This document shows, piece after piece, positions 16,677 to 25,973 of a stretch of DNA of 53,281 bases (position 1 is its first letter; each line of letters opens with the position of its first letter). The notes under the pieces were generated by a model. The model saw only the letters and a program-made list of their open reading frames with translations, was not told the origin of the DNA and searched no databases. Where the stretch lies: the IMG/VR virus record IMGVR_UViG_3300047094_001628, positions 1 through 53,281 of that record. One strand, written 5' to 3'. Made by a program: the position numbers and the translations under genes. This stretch comes from a virus.

Positions 16677-17894
16677 ATGCAAAAATCAAAGATTAATATT
16701 TTAGTATTACCTTCAGATACTACAGGAGTTGGTAAATTTAGGTCATTAGATCCGCACATAATGTTACAAAATATGTACGGTGATGAATTTCATATTGACA
16801 TTGATTATCAACCTCAACTCAATGACATAAATTTTTGGAAAAAATACCAAATAGTACATTTCCATCGAACCATTGGTCAAAACTACGATGTTTCTGCCAA
16901 CCTTATTAAAATGGTTGGTCAATTGGGAATAAAAACAATAATGGATTTGGACGATTATTGGCTCCCAACAAAAGACCACCCCATTCACGATTTAGTCGTA
17001 TCAAATAAAATTCATGAAAAAATAATAGAAAACCTTAAAGTTAGTGATTATGTTACGACGACAACGAGTCTTTTTGCTCAAGAAATGTCGAAACACAACA
17101 AAAATGTGGTCGTATTTCCAAATGCAATTAGTAAAACAGAAACACAGTTTAATGCAGTTACAGAACCATCAGATAAGTTAAGATTTGGATGGTTGGGTGG
17201 ATCATCTCACTTACACGATATTACTATACTTGAATCAATTTTTTCTCGTATGCATGAATTCAAAGACACTACTGAAGTGTATCTTTGTGGTTTCGACATT
17301 AGAGGTAGTGTTACCGAAATCAACCAACAAACAGGTGAACAGAAAAAAAGGGATATTAAACCTCACGAAACGGTGTGGTACAAATACGAACAAGTTTTTA
17401 CAGACAATTACAAACTAATTTCACCCGAATATCATAATTTTCTTATGAGATTTAAAGAAGAAGATGATAGACAATTTTCTCACGAATTTTACAAAAGAGT
17501 TTGGACAAGACCTATCCAACAATACGCAAAAAACTACGCAAAGTTTGATGTATCGTTAGCTCCAATTAAAAATCATATATTCAATAGGATGAAATCTCAA
17601 TTGAAAGTAATTGAGGCTGGTTTTTATAAAAAAGCGTTAATTGCGTCGAATTTGGGACCTTATACTATAGATTTGACTCACGCCCTAGACAATGGTATAT
17701 TTACAAACGGAAACGCCCTTTTAGTAGATGAAAACAGAAATCATAGTGATTGGTTCAAATTTACTAAAAAACTTATCCAAAATCCAAATTTTGCAAAAGA
17801 CTTGGGTGAAAGATTATATGAGACAGTACACGAAAAATATAGCTTAGAAAAAGTTACAAAAGATAGAGCAGAATTTTACAAATCCATACTATGA
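16677..17894 (+). CDS. GT-B-fold glycosyltransferase (GT4-like)
   Basis: A 405-residue protein with a two-lobed GT-B look: an N-terminal lobe beginning INILVLPSDTTGVGKFRSLDP and containing IMDLDDYWLP at 88-97, and a C-terminal lobe with the donor-site region MKSQLKVIEAGFYKKALIASNLGPY (split over residues 303-327) typical of GT4 enzymes. Length is normal for the family. Its end overlaps the exonuclease gene by four bases. It is the first gene of the long sugar-related run, preceded by a 51-base gap with a hairpin. Substrates unknown. Confidence 0.8.
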   Translation: MQKSKINILVLPSDTTGVGKFRSLDPHIMLQNMYGDEFHIDIDYQPQLNDINFWKKYQIVHFHRTIGQNYDVSANLIKMVGQLGIKTIMDLDDYWLPTKDHPIHDLVVSNKIHEKIIENLKVSDYVTTTTSLFAQEMSKHNKNVVVFPNAISKTETQFNAVTEPSDKLRFGWLGGSSHLHDITILESIFSRMHEFKDTTEVYLCGFDIRGSVTEINQQTGEQKKRDIKPHETVWYKYEQVFTDNYKLISPEYHNFLMRFKEEDDRQFSHEFYKRVWTRPIQQYAKNYAKFDVSLAPIKNHIFNRMKSQLKVIEAGFYKKALIASNLGPYTIDLTHALDNGIFTNGNALLVDENRNHSDWFKFTKKLIQNPNFAKDLGERLYETVHEKYSLEKVTKDRAEFYKSIL

Positions 17895-18592
17895 TAACAC
17901 AACAAATAAATAAAATCCTTTTTTTTGACATTGAAACCGTAGGTTTATTCAGGAACTACGAAGAACTAGAGAAGAATAATGAAATGTTATTAAAACAATT
18001 TCATAACTATTTCGACTGGTTTTTAAAAAGATTTCCTGAAGATAAGGAATTACCTAAAGAACAAGTTTTTATTAACAGAGCGGCGCTTGTACCAGAATTT
18101 TCGAAAATCGTTTGTGCAAGTTTTGCATTTGTCACACCTGATGGTAAAGTTCACAAACAGACCATTTCAGGTGATGATGAAAAACAAGTATTGTTAGAAA
18201 TAAATCAATTGTTTAATAAAGTTCAAAAATCTGATTTTTGGTTGTGTGGACATAATGTAAAAAATTTTGATATACCACACCTTCTTAAAAGAATGGTAAT
18301 TAACGGAATAAAACCATCTACACTTTTACCTAGTTATGAAACAAAACCTTGGGAAATTAGAGCAATTGACACAATGGATGTTTGGAAATTTGGTAATCCC
18401 TTTGGTTTATCTTCTTTGGAATTGATGTGTGCTGCTATGGGGGTACCTTCCTCCAAGGAAGGTGAGATCACTGGAAATCGAGTACATGAAGCATATTGGG
18501 AATACAATCAATTGAATTTGATTGTTGAATATTGTGAACGTGATGTATTGGTTTTAGTAGATTTAATAAAAAAACTTAAAGAGTTGAAATGA
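17891..18592 (+). CDS. DEDDy 3'-5' exonuclease (PolB-exonuclease-like)
   Basis: A 233-residue RNase H-fold exonuclease. The motifs are complete: exo I FFDIETVG with D13 and E15, exo II HNVKNFDIPHL with D127, and exo III YCERD with Y214 and D218, the Tyr-type (DEDDy) arrangement. This matches the predicted exonuclease family related to the proofreading domain of PolB (Pfam DNA_pol_B_exo2). It should degrade DNA or RNA from 3' ends using two metal ions. It is inserted, with dut, among glycosyltransferase genes and overlaps both neighbours by four bases, so it is co-expressed with them. It may help in nucleotide recycling or replication; the precise role is inferred. Confidence 0.85.
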   Translation: MITQQINKILFFDIETVGLFRNYEELEKNNEMLLKQFHNYFDWFLKRFPEDKELPKEQVFINRAALVPEFSKIVCASFAFVTPDGKVHKQTISGDDEKQVLLEINQLFNKVQKSDFWLCGHNVKNFDIPHLLKRMVINGIKPSTLLPSYETKPWEIRAIDTMDVWKFGNPFGLSSLELMCAAMGVPSSKEGEITGNRVHEAYWEYNQLNLIVEYCERDVLVLVDLIKKLKELK

Positions 18593-19263
18593 TGAAAGAT
18601 TCAGATTTAAATGAAAATAAAGAGGACTTTGACTTTGATTTAGATTCAACACTTGATCAATTACATGAGGAGTTGAAAGAGTTGTCACGTAATCTCGAAG
18701 AAAATGGAGATAATGAATTATCTAATTTATCAGAAAAACTTGGTGTAGATTTTGAAAAACTAATAGAAACTCTTTCTTCGAGTGAAAATTCAAACATAAT
18801 TAGTGAAAATGTTTTTGATGGTCGAATTAGATTGAACTATGTTAAAATTCATCCAGATGCTGTTGACCCAAAATACAATTATGGAACTGATTCATGTTTT
18901 GATTTACACTCAGTTATAGATTATGAGTTGGGTGGATTTCAAAGAGCTTTGATACCGACTGGTTTAAAGTTTGACATTCCAGCGTATAATGAACTTCAAG
19001 TGCGAACTAAAAGTGGACTAGCAATCAACCAAGGGTTGGTAGTATTAAATAGTCCAGGAACAATAGATTCAGGTTACAATGGTGAAATAAAAGTAATAGT
19101 TTATAATACAACGTCTGAATCAATTTTTATAAAAAAACAACAAAAAATTGCTCAATGTGGACTGTATCCTGTTTATGTTGGATCTGTAGTCATTTTACAA
19201 CAACTAGATAGTATACAAGAAAAAGACAGAGGGGCAAATGGTTTTGGTTCAACAGGAATTTAA
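18589..19263 (+). CDS. dut: dUTP diphosphatase with acidic N-terminal extension
   Basis: Residues 80-224 hold the trimeric dUTPase motifs: GTDSCFDLHS (99-108), RTKSGLAINQG (139-149), NSPGTIDSGYNGE (154-166, with D160 and Y163 of the uracil pocket) and the C-terminal arm DRGANGFGSTG (213-223). The enzyme hydrolyses dUTP to dUMP, keeping uracil out of phage DNA and feeding dTMP synthesis. An extra N-terminal 78 residues, rich in Asp and Glu and probably helical, is not part of the usual 140-150-residue enzyme. Two ATG codons (18589 and 18592) are possible starts; the first overlaps the exonuclease stop by four bases. Function of the extension is unknown. Confidence 0.92.
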   Translation: MMKDSDLNENKEDFDFDLDSTLDQLHEELKELSRNLEENGDNELSNLSEKLGVDFEKLIETLSSSENSNIISENVFDGRIRLNYVKIHPDAVDPKYNYGTDSCFDLHSVIDYELGGFQRALIPTGLKFDIPAYNELQVRTKSGLAINQGLVVLNSPGTIDSGYNGEIKVIVYNTTSESIFIKKQQKIAQCGLYPVYVGSVVILQQLDSIQEKDRGANGFGSTGI

Positions 19264-19265
19264 TT

Positions 19266-20765
19266 ATGATAACAGTAATATATTCAACACATAAAGATTC
19301 AAATTATAACAAATCTTTTAAACACAATCTAACAAAAAGTATTGGAATTAAAAATTTCGAAATACTTGAGTATGAAAATTTTAATCAATATTCACTTGCT
19401 GAAGTTTACAACCGAGGGATACGTAAGTCTAAATACGAAATAATTGTCTGTATTCACAATGATATTAGATTAGAAACTGGATGGGGTAAAAAACTACTCA
19501 AAAATTTTGAGGATAACCCTGATTATGGTATTATTGGGAAAGCAGGTTCTTGTTATTTTCCCGAATCAGGAGTTTATTGGGAAAAAATGCACCAAACAAT
19601 GGTTGGTCAAGTTTACCACCATCCCGAAGGTCAACATAAATTTTTAAGTAGATATTCAACAAAACTACCTGAGTTAATTCCTGTGGTTACAATCGATGGA
19701 TTGTTTATTTCATTTAATAAAACAAAAGTAAAACATCAATTTGATGAAACAATTGGTAGATTTCACTTTTATGACCATTCGTTTTGTTTACCAAATTATT
19801 TAGATGGGGTTAAAATTGGTGTGACATCATCATTTGACATTACTCATCAATCCATAGGACAACCCAACCAAGAATTTTTTGAGACTAAAGAAAAGTTTAT
19901 AAAAAAATTTGGTTCGGTATTACCATTAGACTTGAAACCAGAAAAAATATATGTTGAAGAGGTTAACGAAAAACCATTAAAAAATATTGGTAAAGTGGCG
20001 GTAGTAATCCCAACTAAGGGAAATGTGGAAATGTTATTTGATTGTGTCAGATCTTTTTTTGAACATTGTAATCATAACCTATTTACAATTTTTATTGCTG
20101 ATACAGGGTCAAACGGAAATGAAAAAGATTGGATCAGACAAAATATTTTAACAATGGGTAATGTTGAATTGATAGAGTATGACTACTATAATTTTGCTAA
20201 AATTAATAATGACGTTGTTAGAAATCACATAAGTGAAGATTATTCTTTTATTTTATTTTGTAATAATGATATTAAATTAATGAACAATGTAATATACAAC
20301 ATGTTGACAATTTTTAAGGAAAACGTAAATGTTGGTACTGTTGGTGCGAGACTTCACTTCGATGATAATACCATTCAACACAGTGGTATTATGATTAATA
20401 CAGATGAGAATGGTGGATTACGTCTCGGTCATATTGGATATCAGTCATATTATAATTTCATTAATAATAACACAACTATACTTGGGAACACAGGTGCTTT
20501 ATTAATGATTAGGAAAAATATTTTTGTTAAGTGTGGGATGTTCAATGAAAATTATGTAGAATATTTTGAAGACGTTGAATTAAATTTAACTAGTATACTT
20601 TTAGGTTATAAAAATTATATTTCTGGTAAATCTGTTGCAATTCATTATGAATCTAAATCAAGGAATGAGGTTCCAGGTATTTATGAAAGACAACAATTGG
20701 ATGGTAAAAGATTATCCGAATTTTTCAACAAACACCGACATAAATTATTTACAAATGGAAGATAA
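19266..20765 (+). CDS. Double glycosyltransferase: two GT2-like domains
   Basis: A 499-residue protein made of two GT-A units. The first (residues 1-200) resembles the Glyco_tranf_2_5 group: ITVIYSTHKDS at the start and VCIHNDIRLETGW near 60-72 as the metal-binding segment. The second (about 240-490) is a classical GT2: VAVVIPTKGNVEM, then FCNNDIKLM near 331-339 and YFEDVELNL near 432-440, the last being the catalytic-base region. The pair could make a repeating or two-step sugar addition. It follows dut after two bases and overlaps the next gene by 11. Motifs are seen directly; donor and acceptor are unknown. Confidence 0.8.
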   Translation: MITVIYSTHKDSNYNKSFKHNLTKSIGIKNFEILEYENFNQYSLAEVYNRGIRKSKYEIIVCIHNDIRLETGWGKKLLKNFEDNPDYGIIGKAGSCYFPESGVYWEKMHQTMVGQVYHHPEGQHKFLSRYSTKLPELIPVVTIDGLFISFNKTKVKHQFDETIGRFHFYDHSFCLPNYLDGVKIGVTSSFDITHQSIGQPNQEFFETKEKFIKKFGSVLPLDLKPEKIYVEEVNEKPLKNIGKVAVVIPTKGNVEMLFDCVRSFFEHCNHNLFTIFIADTGSNGNEKDWIRQNILTMGNVELIEYDYYNFAKINNDVVRNHISEDYSFILFCNNDIKLMNNVIYNMLTIFKENVNVGTVGARLHFDDNTIQHSGIMINTDENGGLRLGHIGYQSYYNFINNNTTILGNTGALLMIRKNIFVKCGMFNENYVEYFEDVELNLTSILLGYKNYISGKSVAIHYESKSRNEVPGIYERQQLDGKRLSEFFNKHRHKLFTNGR

Positions 20766-21315
20766 AATAACATTTATTATACCGTCATTGAATAGGCCAA
20801 CAATTATTAATTCCATTGAATCACTATTAAAACAGACTAAACCGAATTGGGAGTGTGTAGTTATTTATGATGGGGTTGATGGTCCTGATTTTAATGATGA
20901 CCGGATTAAAGTACTTAAGATAACTAAAACAGGTACAATCGGTCCTTTTAATGGACAATCAGGACTAGTCAGAAATTTTGGTATCAAAGAGTCTAAAACT
21001 AAATGGATTGGATTTTTAGATGATGACGATACCATACATAAAGACTATGTAAAAGATTTATTCGATAAGTATTCTAACTATGATTTCGTGGTTTGGAGAA
21101 TGGTCTACACTGATGGTCGAATATTACCCCCACCAAATAATGATGATTTGTCATTTGGAAGTGTTGGTATTTCTTTTTGTTTTAAAAATAAATTTGAAAA
21201 TCTATTATTTGATAACAACAGGAACGGTGAAGATTATGATATGGTAACAAAATTAAAATCACTAACTTCAAATTTTATAGTTACGCCTGAAGTATATTAT
21301 AATGTAAGACACTAA
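20755..21315 (+). CDS. GT2 family glycosyltransferase
   Basis: I place the start at the ATG at 20755, 40 codons inside the longest open frame, because the earlier frame lies within the preceding gene and the GT2 fold starts exactly there with KITFIIPSLNRPT. The product is 186 residues, short for GT2 but containing the nucleotide-binding strand, VIYDGVDGPDF (36-46) and the metal site GFLDDDDTIH (86-95), and ending GEDYDMVTKLK as the likely base region. It overlaps the upstream double glycosyltransferase by 11 bases. The small size suggests a minimal catalytic domain lacking the usual C-terminal helices. Confidence 0.8.
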   Translation: MEDKITFIIPSLNRPTIINSIESLLKQTKPNWECVVIYDGVDGPDFNDDRIKVLKITKTGTIGPFNGQSGLVRNFGIKESKTKWIGFLDDDDTIHKDYVKDLFDKYSNYDFVVWRMVYTDGRILPPPNNDDLSFGSVGISFCFKNKFENLLFDNNRNGEDYDMVTKLKSLTSNFIVTPEVYYNVRH

Positions 21316-21349
21316 AATAAATATTAACTATTTACCAAAGAATGTTTAT

Positions 21350-21439
21350 ATGATTAACATAATAGAAATAACTAATGAAAATCAATTAACGAATAGTTAT
21401 ATTTTAACTTCTGAGGTGATGTATAAAAAAAATCATTAA
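21350..21439 (+). CDS. Possible 29-codon small ORF or gene remnant
   Basis: In the 136-base gap between two glycosyltransferase genes, an ATG at 21350 opens 29 codons starting MINIIEITNENQL and ending YKKNH before TAA at 21437. It has no recognised domain and no convincing ribosome-binding site. It may be the preserved beginning of a deleted gene or chance in A+T-rich DNA. Confidence 0.2.
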   Translation: MINIIEITNENQLTNSYILTSEVMYKKNH

Positions 21440-21451
21440 AGACAATTAATT

Positions 21452-22111
21452 ATGAAAATTTTAATTAAATTTCCCACAAGAGGTAGACCTAAAAAATTTC
21501 TAGAAGTTTTAGATATGTATTATAGTTTTTTATCTGATATAGATAGAACAATATTTCAAATAACAATCGATGAAGATGATATATTAATGAATAACAATAA
21601 TGTAATTGATAAATTAAAAAATTATAAAAATTTATTTTATAATATCGGTATCAGTAAAACTAAAATTCACGCTGTTAATAGAGATATTATTGTTGGAGAT
21701 TGGGATGTATTATTATTAGCGTCTGATGATATGATACCAATAAAAAATGGTTATGATGATATAATACGAAAATATATGATAGATAAGTATCCTGACACTG
21801 ATGGGGTATTGTGGTTTTATGATGGGAATCGAAAAGATTTAAATACCCTATCTATTTTAGGTTCAAGATATTATCAAAGATTTAATTATATCTACAATCC
21901 TGATTATAAATCGTTATGGGCCGACAATGAATTTATGGCAGTTGCGGATATATTAAATAAACAAACATTTTATGATGAAGTAATTATACATCACCAACAT
22001 CCTGATTGGGGATATGGTAGTAGAGATAAAGTTCATACTCTAAATAATATGAATGACACATATGATAAAAATGTCTTTTTATTAAGAAAAAAAAATAATT
22101 TCTATTTATGA
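21452..22111 (+). CDS. GT-A-fold glycosyltransferase-like protein, paralogue B
   Basis: A 219-residue protein starting MKILIKFPTRGRPKKF, with LASDDMIP at 89-96 as the likely metal and nucleotide-sugar site and ADNEFMAVADIL near 155-166. It is the paralogue of the product of 966-1646, with nearly identical first 13 residues and the same motif order, on the opposite strand and 20 kb away. Its end overlaps the next gene by four bases (ATGA), the first of three such junctions in a row. Codons here are markedly more A+T-rich than in the structural genes. Confidence 0.75.
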   Translation: MKILIKFPTRGRPKKFLEVLDMYYSFLSDIDRTIFQITIDEDDILMNNNNVIDKLKNYKNLFYNIGISKTKIHAVNRDIIVGDWDVLLLASDDMIPIKNGYDDIIRKYMIDKYPDTDGVLWFYDGNRKDLNTLSILGSRYYQRFNYIYNPDYKSLWADNEFMAVADILNKQTFYDEVIIHHQHPDWGYGSRDKVHTLNNMNDTYDKNVFLLRKKNNFYL

Positions 22112-22839
22112 ATACACATTTAATTGTTTTTGGAACTGATGATTATAAAAATTCAATATCATCGTTGATAAAAAGTTCGGAAAATTATTTCGATATTACT
22201 CATGTTTTTAATCTAAATGATATTGACGAAAACTTTAAAAATAAAAATAAAAATATTTTAGAACAAGGTAGAGGTGCGGGTTATTGGTTATGGAAACCAT
22301 ACTTTATACATAAAGTATTGTTAGATTCGAATGATGGTGATGTTATTTTTTATGTCGATGCTGGAAATATTTTCATAAACGACCCATCACTTTTATACGA
22401 AAAATTATCTGAAAATAATGATATAATATTATTTGATAATAGAGATGGGATGGCTGACGGAGAACCACCTCCAAATAAAGATTGGACAAAAAAAGATACA
22501 TTTATTTTAATGGGGTTAGATGATAGTAAGTATACTGATGGTCCACACGTTAATGCGTCATATCAGATATACAAAAAATCCCCAAAAACAATAAGTTTTG
22601 TTAAAGAATTATTAGAATGGTCTCAAAATGAAAACATTTTAACAGATATCTCAAACATTACAGGAAACAATTATCCATCATTCAAAGACCATAGACACGA
22701 CCAAAGTGTTTTATCTTTAATGGCGTTAAAGTACAACATTAATCTAGAAATCGATCCATCTGAATGGGGTAATAAATGTGGTATAAGGAAAACTCCTCAG
22801 TTATTTCTACACCATAGAGATAGAAATTTTATACTATGA
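22108..22839 (+). CDS. Glycosyltransferase-like protein of the WLWKP type
   Basis: A 243-residue protein with GRGAGYWLWKPYF (54-66) followed by GDVIFYVDAGNIF (77-89). This pair, an invariant-looking WLWKP block then a DxD-like YVDAG strand, recurs in uncharacterised glycan-cluster proteins of bacteria, phages and giant viruses that are annotated as putative glycosyltransferases. A late DHRHDQSVLSLMA segment supplies further conserved polar residues. I assign it to sugar transfer by family pattern and neighbourhood; no activity can be named. Both gene ends overlap neighbours by four bases. Confidence 0.6.
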   Translation: MNTHLIVFGTDDYKNSISSLIKSSENYFDITHVFNLNDIDENFKNKNKNILEQGRGAGYWLWKPYFIHKVLLDSNDGDVIFYVDAGNIFINDPSLLYEKLSENNDIILFDNRDGMADGEPPPNKDWTKKDTFILMGLDDSKYTDGPHVNASYQIYKKSPKTISFVKELLEWSQNENILTDISNITGNNYPSFKDHRHDQSVLSLMALKYNINLEIDPSEWGNKCGIRKTPQLFLHHRDRNFIL

Positions 22840-23558
22840 TAGATTTTTTCGAAAAAAATAAAAAAAATAATTTAAATGAAATTTATGAATTATTTTTAAA
22901 TGAATATAATAACGATTTGACATTAATTAATCATCGAACTTATATTGAAGATAATAATTTAGGATATGGTGAAAAACCATTTCATGTTATTTGGAGAGAA
23001 ATTGTAAACTCCCAAGCTAAAAAATTTAAATTTTTAGAAATAGGAGTTTATAAAGGTCAAGTTTTAAGTTTAGTTAAACTCTTGTCCGATTTAAAAAATA
23101 AAGAATGTGAATTTTATGGTGTAACACCTTTGAGTAATGTGGGAGATAAATATTCAAAAAATTATGATACTGTAGATTACGTTTTAATCATAGAATCATT
23201 ATTTAAGAAATTTAATTTAGAATTTAATTTAAACACAAACATAATCAATGGGAGTTCTGTTGAGGAAGGTATAAAAAATAAGGTTAAACAATTAGGTATT
23301 TTTGATGTTGTTTACATCGATGGTTGTCATGATTATGATTGTGTTGTTTCTGATATATTATTAATGAAAGAAATTACAAAAAATGGTTCTTACATTATTA
23401 TGGATGACGCATCTTGTTATAAACCAATAAATCGAATCGGAGCACACTTGGGACACCATGACGTATGTAATGCTGTAAGGGACCATATTGAAAATGATAA
23501 TTGTTTTGAAGAGGTTATTTGTGTTGGACATAATAGAGTATTTAAAAAAATAAAATGA
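22836..23558 (+). CDS. Class I SAM-dependent methyltransferase (Methyltransf_24/CmcI-like)
   Basis: A 240-residue protein with the SAM-binding motif FLEIGVYKG at 66-74, a following acidic and aromatic region, and IDGCHDYDCV at 161-170 then IIMDDAS at 187-193, the order found in CmcI/Methyltransf_24 enzymes that methylate sugars or small molecules. The first 60 residues are a helical N-terminal part. The gene overlaps its neighbours by four bases on each side, so it belongs to the glycan operon and could O-methylate a sugar of the final glycan. Target is inferred. Confidence 0.8.
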   Translation: MIDFFEKNKKNNLNEIYELFLNEYNNDLTLINHRTYIEDNNLGYGEKPFHVIWREIVNSQAKKFKFLEIGVYKGQVLSLVKLLSDLKNKECEFYGVTPLSNVGDKYSKNYDTVDYVLIIESLFKKFNLEFNLNTNIINGSSVEEGIKNKVKQLGIFDVVYIDGCHDYDCVVSDILLMKEITKNGSYIIMDDASCYKPINRIGAHLGHHDVCNAVRDHIENDNCFEEVICVGHNRVFKKIK

Positions 23559-24328
23559 CAAAAAATAGTATTACATGTGTATTGACTACACATAATAAAG
23601 AAAATTTAATTGAATTGGTTTCAAACGGTATTGTTCAAAACGTATCTGATTTGACAAAACAAATTGTTGTTGTTTTTGATGGATGTATAGATAATACTGA
23701 AAATTTAACGAAAAATATCTTTAAAAATTTCAAAGGAGTAGTTGATTATATTTATACTGATGATGTTTTTGAACTGAAAGCTAATAATGCCGGATTAAAA
23801 GTTGTGGAATCGGAATATGTGATTTTAATTCAAGATGATATGGTAATAAAGGAAAAAGATTTTGATAAAAGAATGTTAAAACCTTTTTTATTCTTTTTAG
23901 ATGTTTTTGCTGTAACATCACAAACCGCACATAATAATATAGTCATTGGTAATACTTTATCTACGGTTGATGAGGCGGATAGACGGCGTGGATACCCTAG
24001 AGATAAATTTGCAATCAGAGAGATTGCGAATAGAGGTCCTTTAATGTATAACTACAGTGACTTAGTTAAATTAAATTTTTTTGATGAATTTTTATGTCCA
24101 AATTCATATGATGACCACGATATTTCTTATCGTGCTTACAAAGAATTAAATAAGATTAGTGGTTTATATTGGATTGATTATAATTCTGAACCTGGATGGG
24201 GTACTGGTAGACAAAAAAATCAACATATACATAATACGGCACATCACAGAAATTCAAAAATAATAATTGAACGTCATTCAGATGTTTTAAATGGTGTAAT
24301 TAAAAATGAAGATAGAAATTTGAATTAA
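23555..24328 (+). CDS. GT2 family glycosyltransferase
   Basis: A 257-residue GT2 enzyme. It begins SITCVLTTHNKENLIE, has VVVFDGCIDNT at 38-48, KANNAGLKVVES at 75-86 and the metal site LIQDDMVI at 91-98; SYDDHDISYRAY near 190-201 provides the likely catalytic base. Length and motif spacing are normal for single-domain GT2 proteins. It follows the methyltransferase with a four-base overlap. The acceptor is unknown; a role in building the same glycan is inferred from the operon. Confidence 0.85.
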   Translation: MTKNSITCVLTTHNKENLIELVSNGIVQNVSDLTKQIVVVFDGCIDNTENLTKNIFKNFKGVVDYIYTDDVFELKANNAGLKVVESEYVILIQDDMVIKEKDFDKRMLKPFLFFLDVFAVTSQTAHNNIVIGNTLSTVDEADRRRGYPRDKFAIREIANRGPLMYNYSDLVKLNFFDEFLCPNSYDDHDISYRAYKELNKISGLYWIDYNSEPGWGTGRQKNQHIHNTAHHRNSKIIIERHSDVLNGVIKNEDRNLN

Positions 24329-24331
24329 ATA

Positions 24332-24652
24332 ATGATATACGTATTTGATTTAGATAACACTTTATGTGACACAAAGAAAAAAGACGATGGTAATTGGGAT
24401 TACTTGAATGCTAAACCATTTATAGATAGAATTAAAATGGTAAATGAATTATATGATAATGGTAATCGTATTATTGTAGAAACCGCAAGAGGCTGTGTTT
24501 CAAAAAAGAATTGGTATGAACAAACATATCATCAGTTAGTTAGTTTTGGTTTAAAGTTTCATGAATTAAGAACTGGTGTTAAATTTAATGCAGATTTTTT
24601 CATCGATGATAAAGCAATAAATTCAAACGATTTTTTTAATGGGAATAATTAA
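24332..24652 (+). CDS. HAD-superfamily phosphatase, capsule-phosphatase-like
   Basis: A compact 106-residue HAD protein with VFDLDNTLCDT (4-14; nucleophile D6 and acid D8), ETARG near 50-54 as motif II and FFIDDKA near 90-96 as motif IV. The size and layout fit the EcbF/BcbF group of capsule-biosynthesis phosphatases. It would remove a phosphate from a sugar phosphate or related intermediate. Its end overlaps the CapK-like gene by 14 bases. The key residues are all present, unlike in the second HAD protein of this island at 30821-31417. Confidence 0.8.
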   Translation: MIYVFDLDNTLCDTKKKDDGNWDYLNAKPFIDRIKMVNELYDNGNRIIVETARGCVSKKNWYEQTYHQLVSFGLKFHELRTGVKFNADFFIDDKAINSNDFFNGNN

Positions 24653-25973
24653 TCGAGTTATAAAAAAACAACCTAAATTTATAAAAAAAATTTATTATGA
24701 TTTAGTACCATTCAAATATAGATACGGTAAAACGTTTTTAGATACTTGTGACTTTTTAAATGAAGTAGATAAGTGGTCTTACAATAGGTCAGTAGAACAC
24801 CAATTTGACCAATTAAAACAGATTTTAAACCACTGTAATCAGAATGTACCATATTACAGTAAACTATTTGCAAATTACGGTTTTAATCCGAACATACAAT
24901 CGTTTGATGATATAAAAAAATTACCGTTACTCACTAAGGATATTATCAACAATAATTTTGATGATTTGATTTCCAAAAATTTTAATGGTAAAAAAATAAT
25001 GTTTAAAACATCGGGTTCTACAGGAAAAAGATTAAGATTTTATGGTGAAGACTCAATGTATAAAAAAGAAGCGGCATATATCTTACATAGTTTTAAATCA
25101 CATAGTGGGGACCTTTATGATAAATGGACAATATGGATTAGAAGGCATTCCCCTAAAGATATGAATGATTTAGTTGTGAGAGACTATGAACTTAAACGGA
25201 TTTATATCTCACCATTCCATTTAAATGATGATACTATTTTTTACTATGTTAATTTAATCGACCAAAGTAAATCAACAACTATTGTAACATACCCGTCAAC
25301 CGCATTTTGGTTATCCTGTTTGTTTGAAAAACACAACATAAGGTTACAACATGTAAAATCAATACATGGGGCATCTGAAAAATGTTTAGATGTGTGGAGA
25401 GATAAGATAAAACAGGTATTTGGTTTTAATTTAAAAATGCATTATGGTCAAGTTGAAAAGGTTTCTTTTATGTATCAATCTAATAATAGTGAATATTACC
25501 ATAATGATTTAACATATTCATTTACCGAATTTGATGAATCAAAAACTATTATTGGGACATCTTTTCTGAATTATGTGATGCCGTTTATTCGTTATGAGAC
25601 AAATGATGTGGTCACATTAAATGAGAATGTGGAATATGATATTTCAAGACCATTAGTTGTTTCTAAAATAGATGGTAGGGTGGATGATATGATTGTTTCA
25701 GAAAATGACACGAAAATACCCTCTGTCAACTTTTACACAGTAATGTCAAAAAGAGAAGAGATTAGTATGTTCCAACTCTACCAAAAATCAGATAAATCGT
25801 TATATTTTAAAATAGTAATTAACTATAATTTTAACGATTCTGTTTTGGATAAACTTCGTGACGAAATTGTTAAAAGGGTGGGTAATTTACCATTACAATT
25901 TGAAATTGTTAATGAAATACCAAGAGACTTAAACACTGGTAAAATAAGGTGCGTAATAACGGAATTAAAATGA
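24639..25973 (+). CDS. CapK/PaaK-like AMP-forming ligase
   Basis: A 444-residue protein with the layout of CapK and phenylacetate-CoA ligase relatives: LKQILNHCNQNVPYYSKLF near 59-77, the ATP loop FKTSGSTGKRL at 122-132, SIHGASEKC near 241-249, HYGQVE near 263-268 and PFIRYETNDVV near 308-318. Members adenylate a carboxylate and pass it to CoA or another acceptor; CapK-type genes sit in capsule clusters where their exact reactions are mostly unproven. It lies between a HAD phosphatase and a HisC-like aminotransferase and precedes a nucleotide-sugar dehydrogenase that could make a uronic acid, so it may activate a carboxylate for decorating a sugar. That step is inference. Confidence 0.8.
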   Translation: MGIINRVIKKQPKFIKKIYYDLVPFKYRYGKTFLDTCDFLNEVDKWSYNRSVEHQFDQLKQILNHCNQNVPYYSKLFANYGFNPNIQSFDDIKKLPLLTKDIINNNFDDLISKNFNGKKIMFKTSGSTGKRLRFYGEDSMYKKEAAYILHSFKSHSGDLYDKWTIWIRRHSPKDMNDLVVRDYELKRIYISPFHLNDDTIFYYVNLIDQSKSTTIVTYPSTAFWLSCLFEKHNIRLQHVKSIHGASEKCLDVWRDKIKQVFGFNLKMHYGQVEKVSFMYQSNNSEYYHNDLTYSFTEFDESKTIIGTSFLNYVMPFIRYETNDVVTLNENVEYDISRPLVVSKIDGRVDDMIVSENDTKIPSVNFYTVMSKREEISMFQLYQKSDKSLYFKIVINYNFNDSVLDKLRDEIVKRVGNLPLQFEIVNEIPRDLNTGKIRCVITELK

